39,896 nucleotides of DNA from Oscillospiraceae bacterium (lineage in GTDB: Bacteria; Bacillota; Clostridia; Oscillospirales; Oscillospiraceae): positions 64,530 to 104,425 of the forward strand of contig JAFSWC010000066.1 of assembly GCA_017444665.1 (NCBI GenBank), written 5' to 3'. Made by a program: the position numbers and the translations under genes. Below, in pieces: positions 14,583 through 22,796 of the stretch. Below the pieces are notes generated by a model that ran no database searches, was not told the DNA's origin, and saw only the letters and a program-made list of their open reading frames with translations. Within the stretch, counting starts at the first letter, position 1. Every line of letters starts with the position of its first letter.

Positions 14583-15911
14583 TTACAGTCTCCACCATGT
14601 CAGGTCGGACGCTTTCAATTCGTCGATATTATACATACCCTTTACGTCGACAAGAACCTTGCTGTTTTTTTCTCCAAACAGCTTTAGGACGCCGTCCATG
14701 CCAAGCTTTTTGAACTCGTCGTGCGCCACCGCAGCAATAACACAATCGGCATTTCCCACTTCTTCAATCTTTTTCAGTTCGACATCGTATTCGCGTTTTG
14801 CCACTTCAGGATCGGCCCATGGATCAACTACCACCGGCCGTATGCCAAACTCTTCAAGCCGCGAGATAATATCCGCGACCTTGCTGTTCCGTGCATCTGG
14901 GCAGTTTTCCTTGAAGGTCAGCCCCAGTATGACAACCTTGCTGGCTTTGGGTGCCTGTCCGGCCTCAATCATTTTCTTCAAAGCAGCATCAGCTACGTAA
15001 GCACCCATGCTGTCGTTCACGATCCGCCCGTTTAAGATGATGCGGCTGTGATAGCCCAGCTTTTCTGCCTCGTAAGTGAAATAATACGGATCGACGCCGA
15101 TACAGTGTCCGCCTACAAGTCCGGGTCTGAATCCGAGCGCATTCCACTTTGTGTTCATTCCGTCAATCACTTCGTTGGTATCGATGTCCATCCGGTCAAA
15201 GACCATCGCCAGCTCGTTCATGAAGGCAATATTGATATCTCTCTGACTGTTTTCCACAACCTTGACAGCTTCCGCCGTACGGATGTTGGAAACAGGAAAC
15301 GTACCCGCTGCAATCACGATATCATAGACCTGCTTTATGATTTTGCATGTCTGCTCATCCATGCCGGAAACGATTTTCCGGATCGTAGTAAGCGTATGTA
15401 TCTTATCGCCCGGATTGATTCTCTCCGGACTGTAGCCGATTTTGAAATCAACGCCGCATTTCAGTCCGGACTCTTTTTCAAGGATCGGAACGCATATATC
15501 TTCCGTCACGCCCGGATAGACAGTCGACTCGTACACTACAATACTGCCAGCCGTCAGATTTCTTCCCACGATCCTCGACGCGTTCTCTACAGGGTAAAGA
15601 TCTGGCGTATGGTCCGAATTGATTGGGGTGGGAACGGCCACAATCAAAAACTTAGCCTCGCGGAGCCGCGTCTCATCCGATGTGAACTCGACTGTCGTTT
15701 TGCTGATTGCTTCATCGCCGACCTCGTGGGTTGGGTCAATTCCGCTTTTATACTGCAGTATACGCTTTTCGTTATGATTAAAGCCGATCACATTAATATG
15801 TTTGGCGAACTCTACGGCTATGGGCATCCCGACATATCCAAGTCCGATCAGCGCAAGTTTTTCCTCTCTGTTAACAAGACGGTCATACAGTTTTTCAAAA
15901 TTTGGTGCCAT
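14583..15911 (-). CDS. UDP-N-acetylhexosamine 6-dehydrogenase (TviB/WbpO-like nucleotide sugar dehydrogenase)
   Basis: 442 aa, standard length. N-terminal Rossmann motif LALIGLGYVGMPIAVEFAK at residues 19-37, the YESTVYPGVTEDICVPIL substrate loop, the catalytic Cys in GLVGGHCIGVDPYY (C270), and the C-terminal VVILGLTFKENCPDARNSK domain. It oxidises the C6 hydroxyl of a UDP-hexose twice with NAD+, forming a uronic acid. The GGHCIGVDPYY form and overall sequence resemble UDP-GlcNAc/GalNAc dehydrogenases rather than UDP-glucose dehydrogenase, which I infer from memory. It predicts a second acidic sugar besides the nonulosonate. The gene follows wzy by 69 bp and precedes the GT52 gene by 39 bp. 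Confidence 0.85.
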   Translation of the reverse strand: MAPNFEKLYDRLVNREEKLALIGLGYVGMPIAVEFAKHINVIGFNHNEKRILQYKSGIDPTHEVGDEAISKTTVEFTSDETRLREAKFLIVAVPTPINSDHTPDLYPVENASRIVGRNLTAGSIVVYESTVYPGVTEDICVPILEKESGLKCGVDFKIGYSPERINPGDKIHTLTTIRKIVSGMDEQTCKIIKQVYDIVIAAGTFPVSNIRTAEAVKVVENSQRDINIAFMNELAMVFDRMDIDTNEVIDGMNTKWNALGFRPGLVGGHCIGVDPYYFTYEAEKLGYHSRIILNGRIVNDSMGAYVADAALKKMIEAGQAPKASKVVILGLTFKENCPDARNSKVADIISRLEEFGIRPVVVDPWADPEVAKREYDVELKKIEEVGNADCVIAAVAHDEFKKLGMDGVLKLFGEKNSKVLVDVKGMYNIDELKASDLTWWRL

Positions 15912-15980
15912 ATACTGGTCAATTTCCTTTCTGTAATGTGTTTTTCTGAAAAGTCGTTTTAACTGTATTTCTCGAATGAA

Positions 15981-17144
15981 TTAATTAACAGCACTCATTT
16001 CTGCCGTTCTTTTTGATATGTACTCGTCAAAATACGGATACAATATTAAAAACAGCAGGACAGGCATTCCATACTGCCCAAAAATGAATTTATCTGTCAT
16101 GCCCCGAATAAAAATGCTGAAAAGAACGATTGCAATCAATTCTTTTTTATGTTTTATCTCCCAGATCAGGCTCTTTACAAACAGGAGCGCGAAAAGAACA
16201 AACGGCACGATCCCGTTTGTTGCGTGAAGTTGGAGAAAACTATTGTGCGTATTGTCGTTGAGCACATGTATGATCGGCACCTGCTCCAAAGGAGTCCCAA
16301 GGTAAAGGAATAAAGCATTCTCCCGAGTTTTATAAAAATATGCTCTCCACATTCTTTCCCGGTAAGAATTATCAAGCCCGCTGTTTGACCATTTTCCAAG
16401 GCTCATAAATTTTTTAGAGAGGTCAACTTTTGAAAGCAGCAGATATCCAATAATAACAAGCGCGGCAAGTGAAATAAAATAGATTAGGTTAATATTTTTT
16501 CTGAGGCAGGCAAGCGCATAGTACAGCGATACGCCTGCAAGCATTATCAGGCAGCATAAAATACCTCCACGCCCTTTTGCCCAAACCGAAAGGATAAAAC
16601 ATAGCAAAGCTGGGATCAGGTCTATCAACGAAAAATCATGCTCTGTCATCTGAATTGTCAGATAGTACAGTGATTCTGCCAAAATGATCAAAATTGAGAT
16701 ATAATTGCCGCTGCTGATTAAAAGATAATGGGTATCGGCTCCTGTAACATATCCATAAAGAAAAAAAGCTATGCTGACATAAAACGAAATAAAAGCCTGC
16801 GCATAAGACATTGGGAAGACTATCATGGTAATCATCATCCCGACATACAGAAAATCAAGCAAAATTTCGTTCAGATCCAGGTTTTTAATAAACAAATAAT
16901 TAAGGACACCAGTTATAAAAAACACGAACAAAACAGTAAAAAGCACGCCTCTTCTTGCAATTTTTCCAAGCCAAAGTGCGACAAGGCCGACTGTACCGCA
17001 CGCAACAAGCGTTATTGCATACGGATAAGCCGAATACCCCATCATCCGATAAATATTGGAAATATAGAACAAGGCCGGAAGCCACGAAAGGAGCGAGGCA
17101 ATTGTCAAATTTCCATATATAAGTTTTGTGCCTTTAATTTGCAT
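15981..17144 (-). CDS. wzy: O-antigen/capsule polymerase, Wzy-like
   Basis: 387 aa with roughly 10-11 hydrophobic segments and a large extracytoplasmic loop near residues 235-300 containing WSNSGLDNSYRERMWRAYF and the DNTHNSFLQLHATNG stretch. The H-N-x-F/Y pattern in that loop is characteristic of Wzy/O-antigen ligase superfamily proteins. It would polymerise undecaprenyl-linked repeat units flipped by Wzx. As usual for Wzy, overall similarity to any one homologue is not obvious. The gene is AT-rich. It lies 114 bp after the hexapeptide acyltransferase; I see nothing recognisable in that gap. A WaaL-type ligase is the alternative, but a Gram-positive host makes polymerase likelier. Confidence 0.8.
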   Translation of the reverse strand: MQIKGTKLIYGNLTIASLLSWLPALFYISNIYRMMGYSAYPYAITLVACGTVGLVALWLGKIARRGVLFTVLFVFFITGVLNYLFIKNLDLNEILLDFLYVGMMITMIVFPMSYAQAFISFYVSIAFFLYGYVTGADTHYLLISSGNYISILIILAESLYYLTIQMTEHDFSLIDLIPALLCFILSVWAKGRGGILCCLIMLAGVSLYYALACLRKNINLIYFISLAALVIIGYLLLSKVDLSKKFMSLGKWSNSGLDNSYRERMWRAYFYKTRENALFLYLGTPLEQVPIIHVLNDNTHNSFLQLHATNGIVPFVLFALLFVKSLIWEIKHKKELIAIVLFSIFIRGMTDKFIFGQYGMPVLLFLILYPYFDEYISKRTAEMSAVN

Positions 17145-17258
17145 TCTGTATCAATCCTTCAACTCACTTCGCTATATAGGTGCAGATCATTGCTGCATAA
17201 ACGTGCTCTATTCGTGATCCTTTCTCTTCTGCCAACGCGTTTTCGATGCAAAAACATC

Positions 17259-17828
17259 TCAGTTATGTTCTCTGTCAAATTTCTCCCACATGAACTTGGC
17301 CAGTTCCGGCGACACCGTCTGTTTCCTCGGCTTGAGTTCCTCCGGATATTTCTCCTGACTCAGCATCTTTTCCGCAAAGTCGTCAAAGCTGCCGATCACT
17401 CTGGCCGGAACGCCTGCAACGACGGAATTGTCCGGGATGTCGTGCGTGACCACACTGCAGGTCCCGATAATAACGTTGCTGCCGATTTTGGTATCATACA
17501 GGATATGCGTGCCGGAGCCCACGAACACGTTGTCTCCGATCTCGATGCAGCCGATCCGCTCCTGCACGCCGCCGCGCTCCTTTACCGAAGGAACAGCATT
17601 GAGCACAGTGCAGGTAATGTCATGCGTCAGAAAAGACACGTTGGAAGCGATATGCACGTTGTTTCCCAGTCGGATCAGATTGGCATACAGCGGCACCTTT
17701 CTCTTCTCGATCGAGCAATTATCACCAATCGCGCCGTACACCTTCTTTTTGCGGATGTACTCGGTCCTTGCGGCTGATCCGCGGATCGTATACAGTCTGA
17801 ATGTCTGCCACAGTCGTTTGAATGTCAT
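17259..17828 (-). CDS. Hexapeptide-repeat acyltransferase (CysE/WbbJ-like)
   Basis: 189 aa. Left-handed beta-helix repeats start about residue 33: IGDNCSIEKRKVPLYANLI, IRLGNNVHIASNVSFLTHD (His-Asp as in the active site), IEIGDNVFVGSGTHILYDT, KIGSNVIIGTCSVVTHDIP, VVAGVPARVIG. It would transfer an acetyl or other acyl group to a sugar. The C-terminal about 35 residues (EKMLSQEKYPEELKP onward) form a charged helical tail. It is 10 bp downstream of the ATP-grasp gene, hence one of the glycan-modifying enzymes of the proximal half of the operon. The substrate is unknown. Confidence 0.8.
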   Translation of the reverse strand: MTFKRLWQTFRLYTIRGSAARTEYIRKKKVYGAIGDNCSIEKRKVPLYANLIRLGNNVHIASNVSFLTHDITCTVLNAVPSVKERGGVQERIGCIEIGDNVFVGSGTHILYDTKIGSNVIIGTCSVVTHDIPDNSVVAGVPARVIGSFDDFAEKMLSQEKYPEELKPRKQTVSPELAKFMWEKFDREHN

Positions 17829-17838
17829 ACTCTTGCCC

Positions 17839-19002
17839 TCAGTGCTGTTTCTTTTTCATGATTGTCCTGTAGCCGATCGTTTTCTGAATAAAATGCGCGA
17901 AGAAGGGCTTCTTATCGTCCCTGCTGTACAGGATCTCCTCGGTGTTCTTCCAGCTGAACCACGAAGGCTTGGCCCGGAAGCGGTCGGGCGATTTCAAAAA
18001 CCATGCGATGTCGGTGTCGAGGTGCCGGATATACATGCCGAATCGATCGTTCTCCGGATACTGAGTCACGTCCTGATCATAAATCATTTCCAGCAGCTGC
18101 CGGGAGACGTTGCACCCGCACATATAGGCGACCTTGACGCTGGCGGGGATTCGGCCGTTGATCTCCAGCAGCCGCGGCTCGCCCGTCTCTTTGTCCACCA
18201 TAAAGGCAACATTGGCAAAGCCCTTCCAATTCAGCGCCTTCAGGAGCTTTCCCGCATACTGCAGCACCTCATGCGCGTCAACCGTTACGATCAGCACGCC
18301 GGCGCCGGCATCGATCGGGAACCAGCGAAGCACATCCACAGCATAAGCGGTGCAGATATTTCCTTTCTGGTCGACAAAAAGGTTGGTGCCGATGCGCTTG
18401 TCAAAATCGACAAACTCCTGCACGACATAATCGTTGGGATCAAGCCCCTTCTCCTGCATATAAGGCCAGAAGTCCTCGCGCCGCTCAAACTTGTGAAAGC
18501 CCACCGAGCCAAGCCCGGAGCGCGGCTTTATAATGATCGGGAAATGACATTTTTCCAGATAATCCTCGATATCCTGGCTGCTGTGGCGCGTATAGGGACA
18601 GGGAATATCGTTCTCGATCGCCGTGTCAAAGGTTATCTGCTTGTTGAACGCCTTGATATAGGTCTCGCGCGGCGCGCAGGCGATCTTTACATATTTCTTA
18701 AACTCTTCTTCATGCCTTGTGACGGGGTCTGTGCTCAGCTCGCCGATCGGCATCAGCACGTCGTAATCGCCTTTTGAAACGATCTCCAGCAATCTGCGGA
18801 TATACTCCTCGCCCGGCGCCGCCATCTCGGGGATAAGCAGCTTCTTATCCGGAAGATTCGAGGCATAACAGGTATCCAGCTTTGATTTGCAAAGCACCGT
18901 TACCTCGCAGCCGATCTCCTTGAGTCCCCGCACCATGGCGAGCGTCTGCTTTCCGGCCGCATCCAGCACAAGCACTCTCAGGCCTTTGAAATCCATACTC
19001 AT
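17839..19002 (-). CDS. ATP-grasp ligase (carbamoyl-phosphate-synthase-large-chain-like)
   Basis: 387 aa. A Rossmann-like preATP-grasp domain opens the protein (LRVLVLDAAGKQTLAMVRGL, KSKLDTCYAS), and the ATP-grasp fold follows: KAFNKQITFDTAIENDIPCP, FPIIIKPRSGLGSVGFHKF (nucleotide-binding Lys and Gly loop), YVVQEFVDFDKRIGTNLFV, and the metal-binding end EPRLLEINGRIPASVK (Glu and Asn). Such enzymes form amide or similar bonds between a carboxylate, activated as acyl phosphate, and an amine. In polysaccharide loci they may join amino acids to amino sugars. The start overlaps the sugar-transferase stop by 4 nt (ATGA). A second, sequence-distinct ATP-grasp gene lies two genes upstream. Substrates unknown. 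Confidence 0.8.
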   Translation of the reverse strand: MSMDFKGLRVLVLDAAGKQTLAMVRGLKEIGCEVTVLCKSKLDTCYASNLPDKKLLIPEMAAPGEEYIRRLLEIVSKGDYDVLMPIGELSTDPVTRHEEEFKKYVKIACAPRETYIKAFNKQITFDTAIENDIPCPYTRHSSQDIEDYLEKCHFPIIIKPRSGLGSVGFHKFERREDFWPYMQEKGLDPNDYVVQEFVDFDKRIGTNLFVDQKGNICTAYAVDVLRWFPIDAGAGVLIVTVDAHEVLQYAGKLLKALNWKGFANVAFMVDKETGEPRLLEINGRIPASVKVAYMCGCNVSRQLLEMIYDQDVTQYPENDRFGMYIRHLDTDIAWFLKSPDRFRAKPSWFSWKNTEEILYSRDDKKPFFAHFIQKTIGYRTIMKKKQH

Positions 19003-19664
19003 TTGCTCCCGCTTCTGTTCTTGATCTCGATCAGTTCGGGCTGATCGGCAAAATCCTTCTTCCCAAACAGCACCTGCAGGATCGTAACGATCGTTCTCCA
19101 GACCAGGCTGGCGTCGTAGGCAAAGCTCTGCCTCTCGACATACATTTTCTCCATCTCCAGCTTGACCGGAAGGACCTCCCGGCGATAGGCCTCGTTGTCC
19201 TTGTAGGTATCGCCCACCGTGTAGTCATACAGACTCGCCGCGCTGGTCATTCCGGGTCTGACGGACGAAATCTTTTCATATTCGCCGCTGTAAAGCTCGT
19301 CGACGTGCTCCACCGTCATCGGGCGGGGGCCGACAATGCTCATATCGCCCTTCAGGACGTTGAACAGCTGCGGCAGTTCATCGATTTTCAAGCGCCGGAT
19401 GATCTTGCCGAACTTAAACACCCGATCCGGGTCGGCGACGAACATATCTTTTTTCCGTCCCTTGGGCGGATGCATCGAACGGAACTTATAGAACTTGAAC
19501 GGCTTCTTGTTCTTTCCCGCACGCATGGAATAATACAGGATCGTTCCCGGGCTGGAAAGCTCGATCCCCACGACCGCAAGCAGAAAAATCGGAGAAAGAA
19601 CGATGACGGCAAACGCGCAAAGGACGATATCCAGTCCTCTTTTGAACGGTAAATACATAATCAA
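18999..19664 (-). CDS. Initiating undecaprenyl-phosphate sugar-1-phosphate transferase (PglC/WcaJ catalytic-domain type)
   Basis: 221 aa, the compact one-membrane-segment form. N-terminal KRGLDIVLCAFAVIVLSPIFL membrane helix with the preceding basic patch, then YYSMRAGKNKKPFKFYKFRSM, FGKIIRRLKIDELPQLFNVLKG (catalytic D-E pair), DMSIVGPRPM and SSVRPGMTSAAS, all classic signatures of bacterial sugar transferases. It moves a sugar-1-phosphate from a UDP-sugar to undecaprenyl phosphate and starts the repeat unit on the cytoplasmic face. With an aminotransferase and GNAT upstream, a diNAc-bacillosamine-like first sugar is possible, as in PglC systems, but a 4,6-dehydratase is not in view. Ends in an ATGA overlap with the ATP-grasp gene. 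Confidence 0.9.
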   Translation of the reverse strand: MIMYLPFKRGLDIVLCAFAVIVLSPIFLLAVVGIELSSPGTILYYSMRAGKNKKPFKFYKFRSMHPPKGRKKDMFVADPDRVFKFGKIIRRLKIDELPQLFNVLKGDMSIVGPRPMTVEHVDELYSGEYEKISSVRPGMTSAASLYDYTVGDTYKDNEAYRREVLPVKLEMEKMYVERQSFAYDASLVWRTIVTILQVLFGKKDFADQPELIEIKNRSGSK

Positions 19665-19670
19665 ATACCC

Positions 19671-20324
19671 TCAAATGATCCCTCGGATGAGCATAAACGC
19701 TTCAGCCGCTTCTTTGCCGACCGTCGATCCGCGATAGCGCGCCAGCGATTCGATCGCTTTAAGAGAGCGCGGATGCGGGAACGCCTTCAGCTGCGAGGCA
19801 TAGCATTCCATCGCCGCAAGCTTGTCCGGAAGTTCTTCGCCAATATTAATCCAGACGTTCGGGATAAACGCGTTGTCGGCAGAAGGGATATTCCACTCTG
19901 TTTCCGAAAGCGTCTCATAGGCCAGGACCGTTTTTACAAAAGGAGCCGCAAGCGGTCTGACAGCGACCATGGCAGCCTCGGCGACCCAGCGGTGGTCAAG
20001 GTGCATGTCTCCGTGATGCGGGATCAGAACGATCTCCGGTCTGATCTCGTCGACCGTCTTGCAGAAGCCGGCATTCAACTCCGCTTTGTCAAGCCCGTCA
20101 AGCTTGCAGACCGGAAGGTTTAAAAACAGCGAGTTCTTGACGCCGAGCAGTTTGTGGGCTTTCCGCGCCTCATCCTGCAGCAGAGACGCCGAAGCCCCGG
20201 CCGTTACTTCACACACGGTAACTTCGCAGCCGCTCTTGGCAAGCTTGCGGATCGTGCCGCCTGCGCCGAGCACCTCGTCATCGTTGTGCGGCGCAAATAC
20301 CAGTACCGATTTTGGCATACTCAT
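19671..20324 (-). CDS. PIG-L/LmbE family deacetylase
   Basis: 217 aa. The zinc-binding VLVFAPHNDDEVLGAGGTI motif (residues 8-26, family consensus PHPDDE) and the downstream IPHHGDMHLDHRWVAEAA, with the second His ligands, define the family. PIG-L enzymes remove the N-acetyl group from GlcNAc-containing lipids or small molecules. In this cassette it would expose a free amine, which is what a downstream acyltransferase or ATP-grasp ligase needs; this link is my inference. The start overlaps the upstream ATP-grasp stop by 4 nt and the end is 6 bp from the sugar-transferase gene. The HND variant of the usual HPD is minor and retains both Asp residues. Confidence 0.88.
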   Translation of the reverse strand: MSMPKSVLVFAPHNDDEVLGAGGTIRKLAKSGCEVTVCEVTAGASASLLQDEARKAHKLLGVKNSLFLNLPVCKLDGLDKAELNAGFCKTVDEIRPEIVLIPHHGDMHLDHRWVAEAAMVAVRPLAAPFVKTVLAYETLSETEWNIPSADNAFIPNVWINIGEELPDKLAAMECYASQLKAFPHPRSLKAIESLARYRGSTVGKEAAEAFMLIRGII

Positions 20325-21286
20325 ATCCCCTTCACGATTTTGACCTCGTTGTATTTCATCATGTAGACGCCCTCTTCATAGGCGCCGATGTTCTTCACAT
20401 TGGCAGTGCCGCGCAGGTTATTCAAAATAAGCGTCATATGATCGCAGCCGGCCTCATAGGCGTGCGGATAGCCGCCGCCGAATCGGGGATTCACTTCGCT
20501 GATGTAATACTCTCCGCCGATATCGAAGATGTCAATATCGATCTGGCCGCGATAACCGGCTTCGAGCACAAATTTTTCGATCAGGGCAAAAAGCTTGGGA
20601 TCCTTGAAGCTGACCGCTTTGTCCGTCTCGCCGGCGCGCATTTTGATTTTCTTCTTGGTGAAGATCGATACGACCTCGCCCGAGATCAGATCGATATACA
20701 CGTCGGCGCCGATCTCCTGACCGTTCATAAACTCCTGAATCATCAGTCCTTTTTCATGGGCAAAAAGCAGTTCGACTGTTTCCGCATCGTATACCTTGTT
20801 GATTCCGATGGAAGCGGAGCCGCCGGCGGGCTTGACGAAAACCGGATAGCTTGCCTCCCCTGCTTCGACAGCACGGAAAAAGGCCTCCTTGTCCATCCAG
20901 GAGCGCGCCGTACGATAGCCGTGTTTTTTCAGCCATTCGTACATCCGGAACTTGTCCAGCGACATCTCGCAAAGCTCATAGGAGCTGCCGATCACCTTCG
21001 TCCCGATCGCCGCAAATTTTTCCTCGTTCTGCGCCAGCAGCGAGAGTTCCGGGTCGATCAGGCTCAACACTCCCGCGATCTTTTCCTTTTTGCAGATATC
21101 GAGGATCATGTCGATATAGCCCGGTGCCGTGATGGACGGGACAATATAGTAAGAATCCGCGTCATAGATCGCCGGTCCGAGCGCGCTGGCATCCGTGGCA
21201 ACGACGCTTCCCTCGCCCGCGAAGGTCCGTTTGAAATACTGCACGACCTTATTGCGTGTCCCCGCGGCAAGAATCAAAAAATTCAT
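20321..21286 (-). CDS. ATP-grasp ligase (CarB-like), second copy-type in the operon
   Basis: 321 aa from the ATG at 21286 (AAGGGA upstream; protein opens with the Rossmann strand NFLILAAGTRNKVVQYF). ATP-grasp core: MSLDKFRMYEWLKKHGYRT, YPVFVKPAGGSASIGINKV (ATP-binding Lys and Gly loop), MIQEFMNGQEIGADVYID, and the catalytic end YISEVNPRFGGGYPHAYEAG (metal-binding Glu, Asn, Arg). It probably ligates a carboxylate to an amine or related nucleophile at ATP's expense. Little sequence is shared with the 387-aa ATP-grasp downstream beyond the fold, so the two should have different substrates. Two longer starts exist (21331, 21304) but overlap the preceding gene. ATGA coupling to the PIG-L gene suggests stoichiometric expression. 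Confidence 0.82.
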   Translation of the reverse strand: MNFLILAAGTRNKVVQYFKRTFAGEGSVVATDASALGPAIYDADSYYIVPSITAPGYIDMILDICKKEKIAGVLSLIDPELSLLAQNEEKFAAIGTKVIGSSYELCEMSLDKFRMYEWLKKHGYRTARSWMDKEAFFRAVEAGEASYPVFVKPAGGSASIGINKVYDAETVELLFAHEKGLMIQEFMNGQEIGADVYIDLISGEVVSIFTKKKIKMRAGETDKAVSFKDPKLFALIEKFVLEAGYRGQIDIDIFDIGGEYYISEVNPRFGGGYPHAYEAGCDHMTLILNNLRGTANVKNIGAYEEGVYMMKYNEVKIVKGI

Positions 21287-21296
21287 AGATATCCCT

Positions 21297-22796
21297 TCAC
21301 TCATCAAAAATAGCTTTTTTATACCGGTCACCGATCACTTCGCTCGCCCAGGGGAAAAGATAGCGCGCCTCGGTCGCGTTTGCGATCTGGCTCTTTTCTA
21401 AGACCGATTTCTCGCCCGGCAGATGCAATCCCAGACGGCCGAGATAGATTCCTTTCGCCTTCCAGAAGAACGATAGCATCTGTGCCGGATGAGCTTTTTT
21501 ATGTCTTCTGACATAGTCAGAAAAGCTCTTTGCCGCGGTCTCGCTCATGCGCGATCTGGCTCTTCCGCCCCAGTCGTAACGGAGCGATATCCCCGCGCCG
21601 TGCTTTTCCATGCCGAACAGTTCGCGCGCGACGCCGGCTTCCTCGCAGATTCGCCTGGGAATCGGTCTGTCATAACGGTTATGCAGCGTCCAGGGCTCCA
21701 TCTCCTCCGATTGGGACAGCTTCTGGATGCTGGTCCATGTGCCTGCGCCGTACAGCGGCATCGGCACCGAGATGTATCCGACCCAAAGTCGTCGTTCGCT
21801 GGCGCCGATTCCGGTAATGAAGTCCGCAAAGGCATACTCGTCATTGCAGGAGTCAAATTTTCTTGCCCAGACCTTATCGCCGCGCTCGCCGATAAAGACC
21901 AGTTTGTTATGAAAAACGTCGTCAAAGACGGAAAACTGGAAATCCGTCCCCAGTTCGCCGGAGGCGACTGCCTCGGCTTCGATCAGCTTTGTATTCTGAA
22001 GATAAGCGTTGGCGTCTCTTTCCACGATATGAGAATAGCCGAGCGCCTTAGCCACGTCGACGCCGCAGTCCTCGGCGTATTTGCCGATCGGAGCAAAAGT
22101 CACCGCCGTATCGCAGTCGAACTTTTTTGCGATCGCCGCGCAGCAGGGGGCGTCGTATCCTCTGGATATCGTTGTCACCGGCTCGTACCAAACGCTTCTG
22201 CGGTTGTCCTGCGCATTGCGGATCATGCCGCCGATCGCGCCGCACAGCCTGTCGTAATAATCGGCAAAAACCGTAAACGGCGCGCTCTTGGGTTTAACCG
22301 ATATGTTCACCCTGTTTTCGTCATCGATCTCGATGTTGCGGTAATAATACACACGCACGTCAACCGGAAGACCGTCTTTTCCGAGCGTATAGATCTCTTT
22401 CTTATACTTTTCGATCCCGAACAGGACCGTGTTGAAATCTATTTCATAGTTCAAATACTGTGGATCAAAATGATAGTCGGCATAAGCGCACAGAAAATGC
22501 AAGCTGTTAGAAACCAGCATTCCCTCGTTGAGCGATGCCGCAAACAAGCCGCTGGTCACATGGGAGGGCGTAGAAAACACTATTCCGTAATCCGTCAGAC
22601 GGCCGCCGGTTCCGCAAAACCAATCCGATTTCGCGAAGTCCCCGTTAGCAAAATCACCATTCCATGCGCCGTCGACGAAGAAATCGTCCGTGCATTCGAC
22701 ACTGCTTCCGCAAAGCACCGTTGCCGCGCCGTTGTTTACGTAGGCCAACCATGCAAGCGGCGGCAGCGTATGGATTCTTTTATACTGCAATTTCAT
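21297..22796 (-). CDS. PP-loop / asparagine-synthase-like protein of a glycan cassette
   Basis: 499 aa, soluble. The key segment is VTTISRGYDAPCCAAIAKK at residues 208-226, which aligns with the PP-loop SGGxDS of asparagine-synthase-type ATP pyrophosphatases; the canonical S-G-G becomes S-R-G and the second Ser is replaced by Ala-Pro. The N-terminal 200 residues carry a degenerate beta-rich region that could replace the glutaminase domain; Cys is not at position 2, so glutamine hydrolysis is unlikely. The C-terminus contains AWARKFDSCNDEYAFAD-like and ISLRYDWGGRARSRMS segments. It is joined by an ATGA overlap to the PLP gene and lies 10 bp before an ATP-grasp gene. I infer an adenylating amide-forming or related role; low confidence on reaction. 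Confidence 0.6.
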   Translation of the reverse strand: MKLQYKRIHTLPPLAWLAYVNNGAATVLCGSSVECTDDFFVDGAWNGDFANGDFAKSDWFCGTGGRLTDYGIVFSTPSHVTSGLFAASLNEGMLVSNSLHFLCAYADYHFDPQYLNYEIDFNTVLFGIEKYKKEIYTLGKDGLPVDVRVYYYRNIEIDDENRVNISVKPKSAPFTVFADYYDRLCGAIGGMIRNAQDNRRSVWYEPVTTISRGYDAPCCAAIAKKFDCDTAVTFAPIGKYAEDCGVDVAKALGYSHIVERDANAYLQNTKLIEAEAVASGELGTDFQFSVFDDVFHNKLVFIGERGDKVWARKFDSCNDEYAFADFITGIGASERRLWVGYISVPMPLYGAGTWTSIQKLSQSEEMEPWTLHNRYDRPIPRRICEEAGVARELFGMEKHGAGISLRYDWGGRARSRMSETAAKSFSDYVRRHKKAHPAQMLSFFWKAKGIYLGRLGLHLPGEKSVLEKSQIANATEARYLFPWASEVIGDRYKKAIFDE

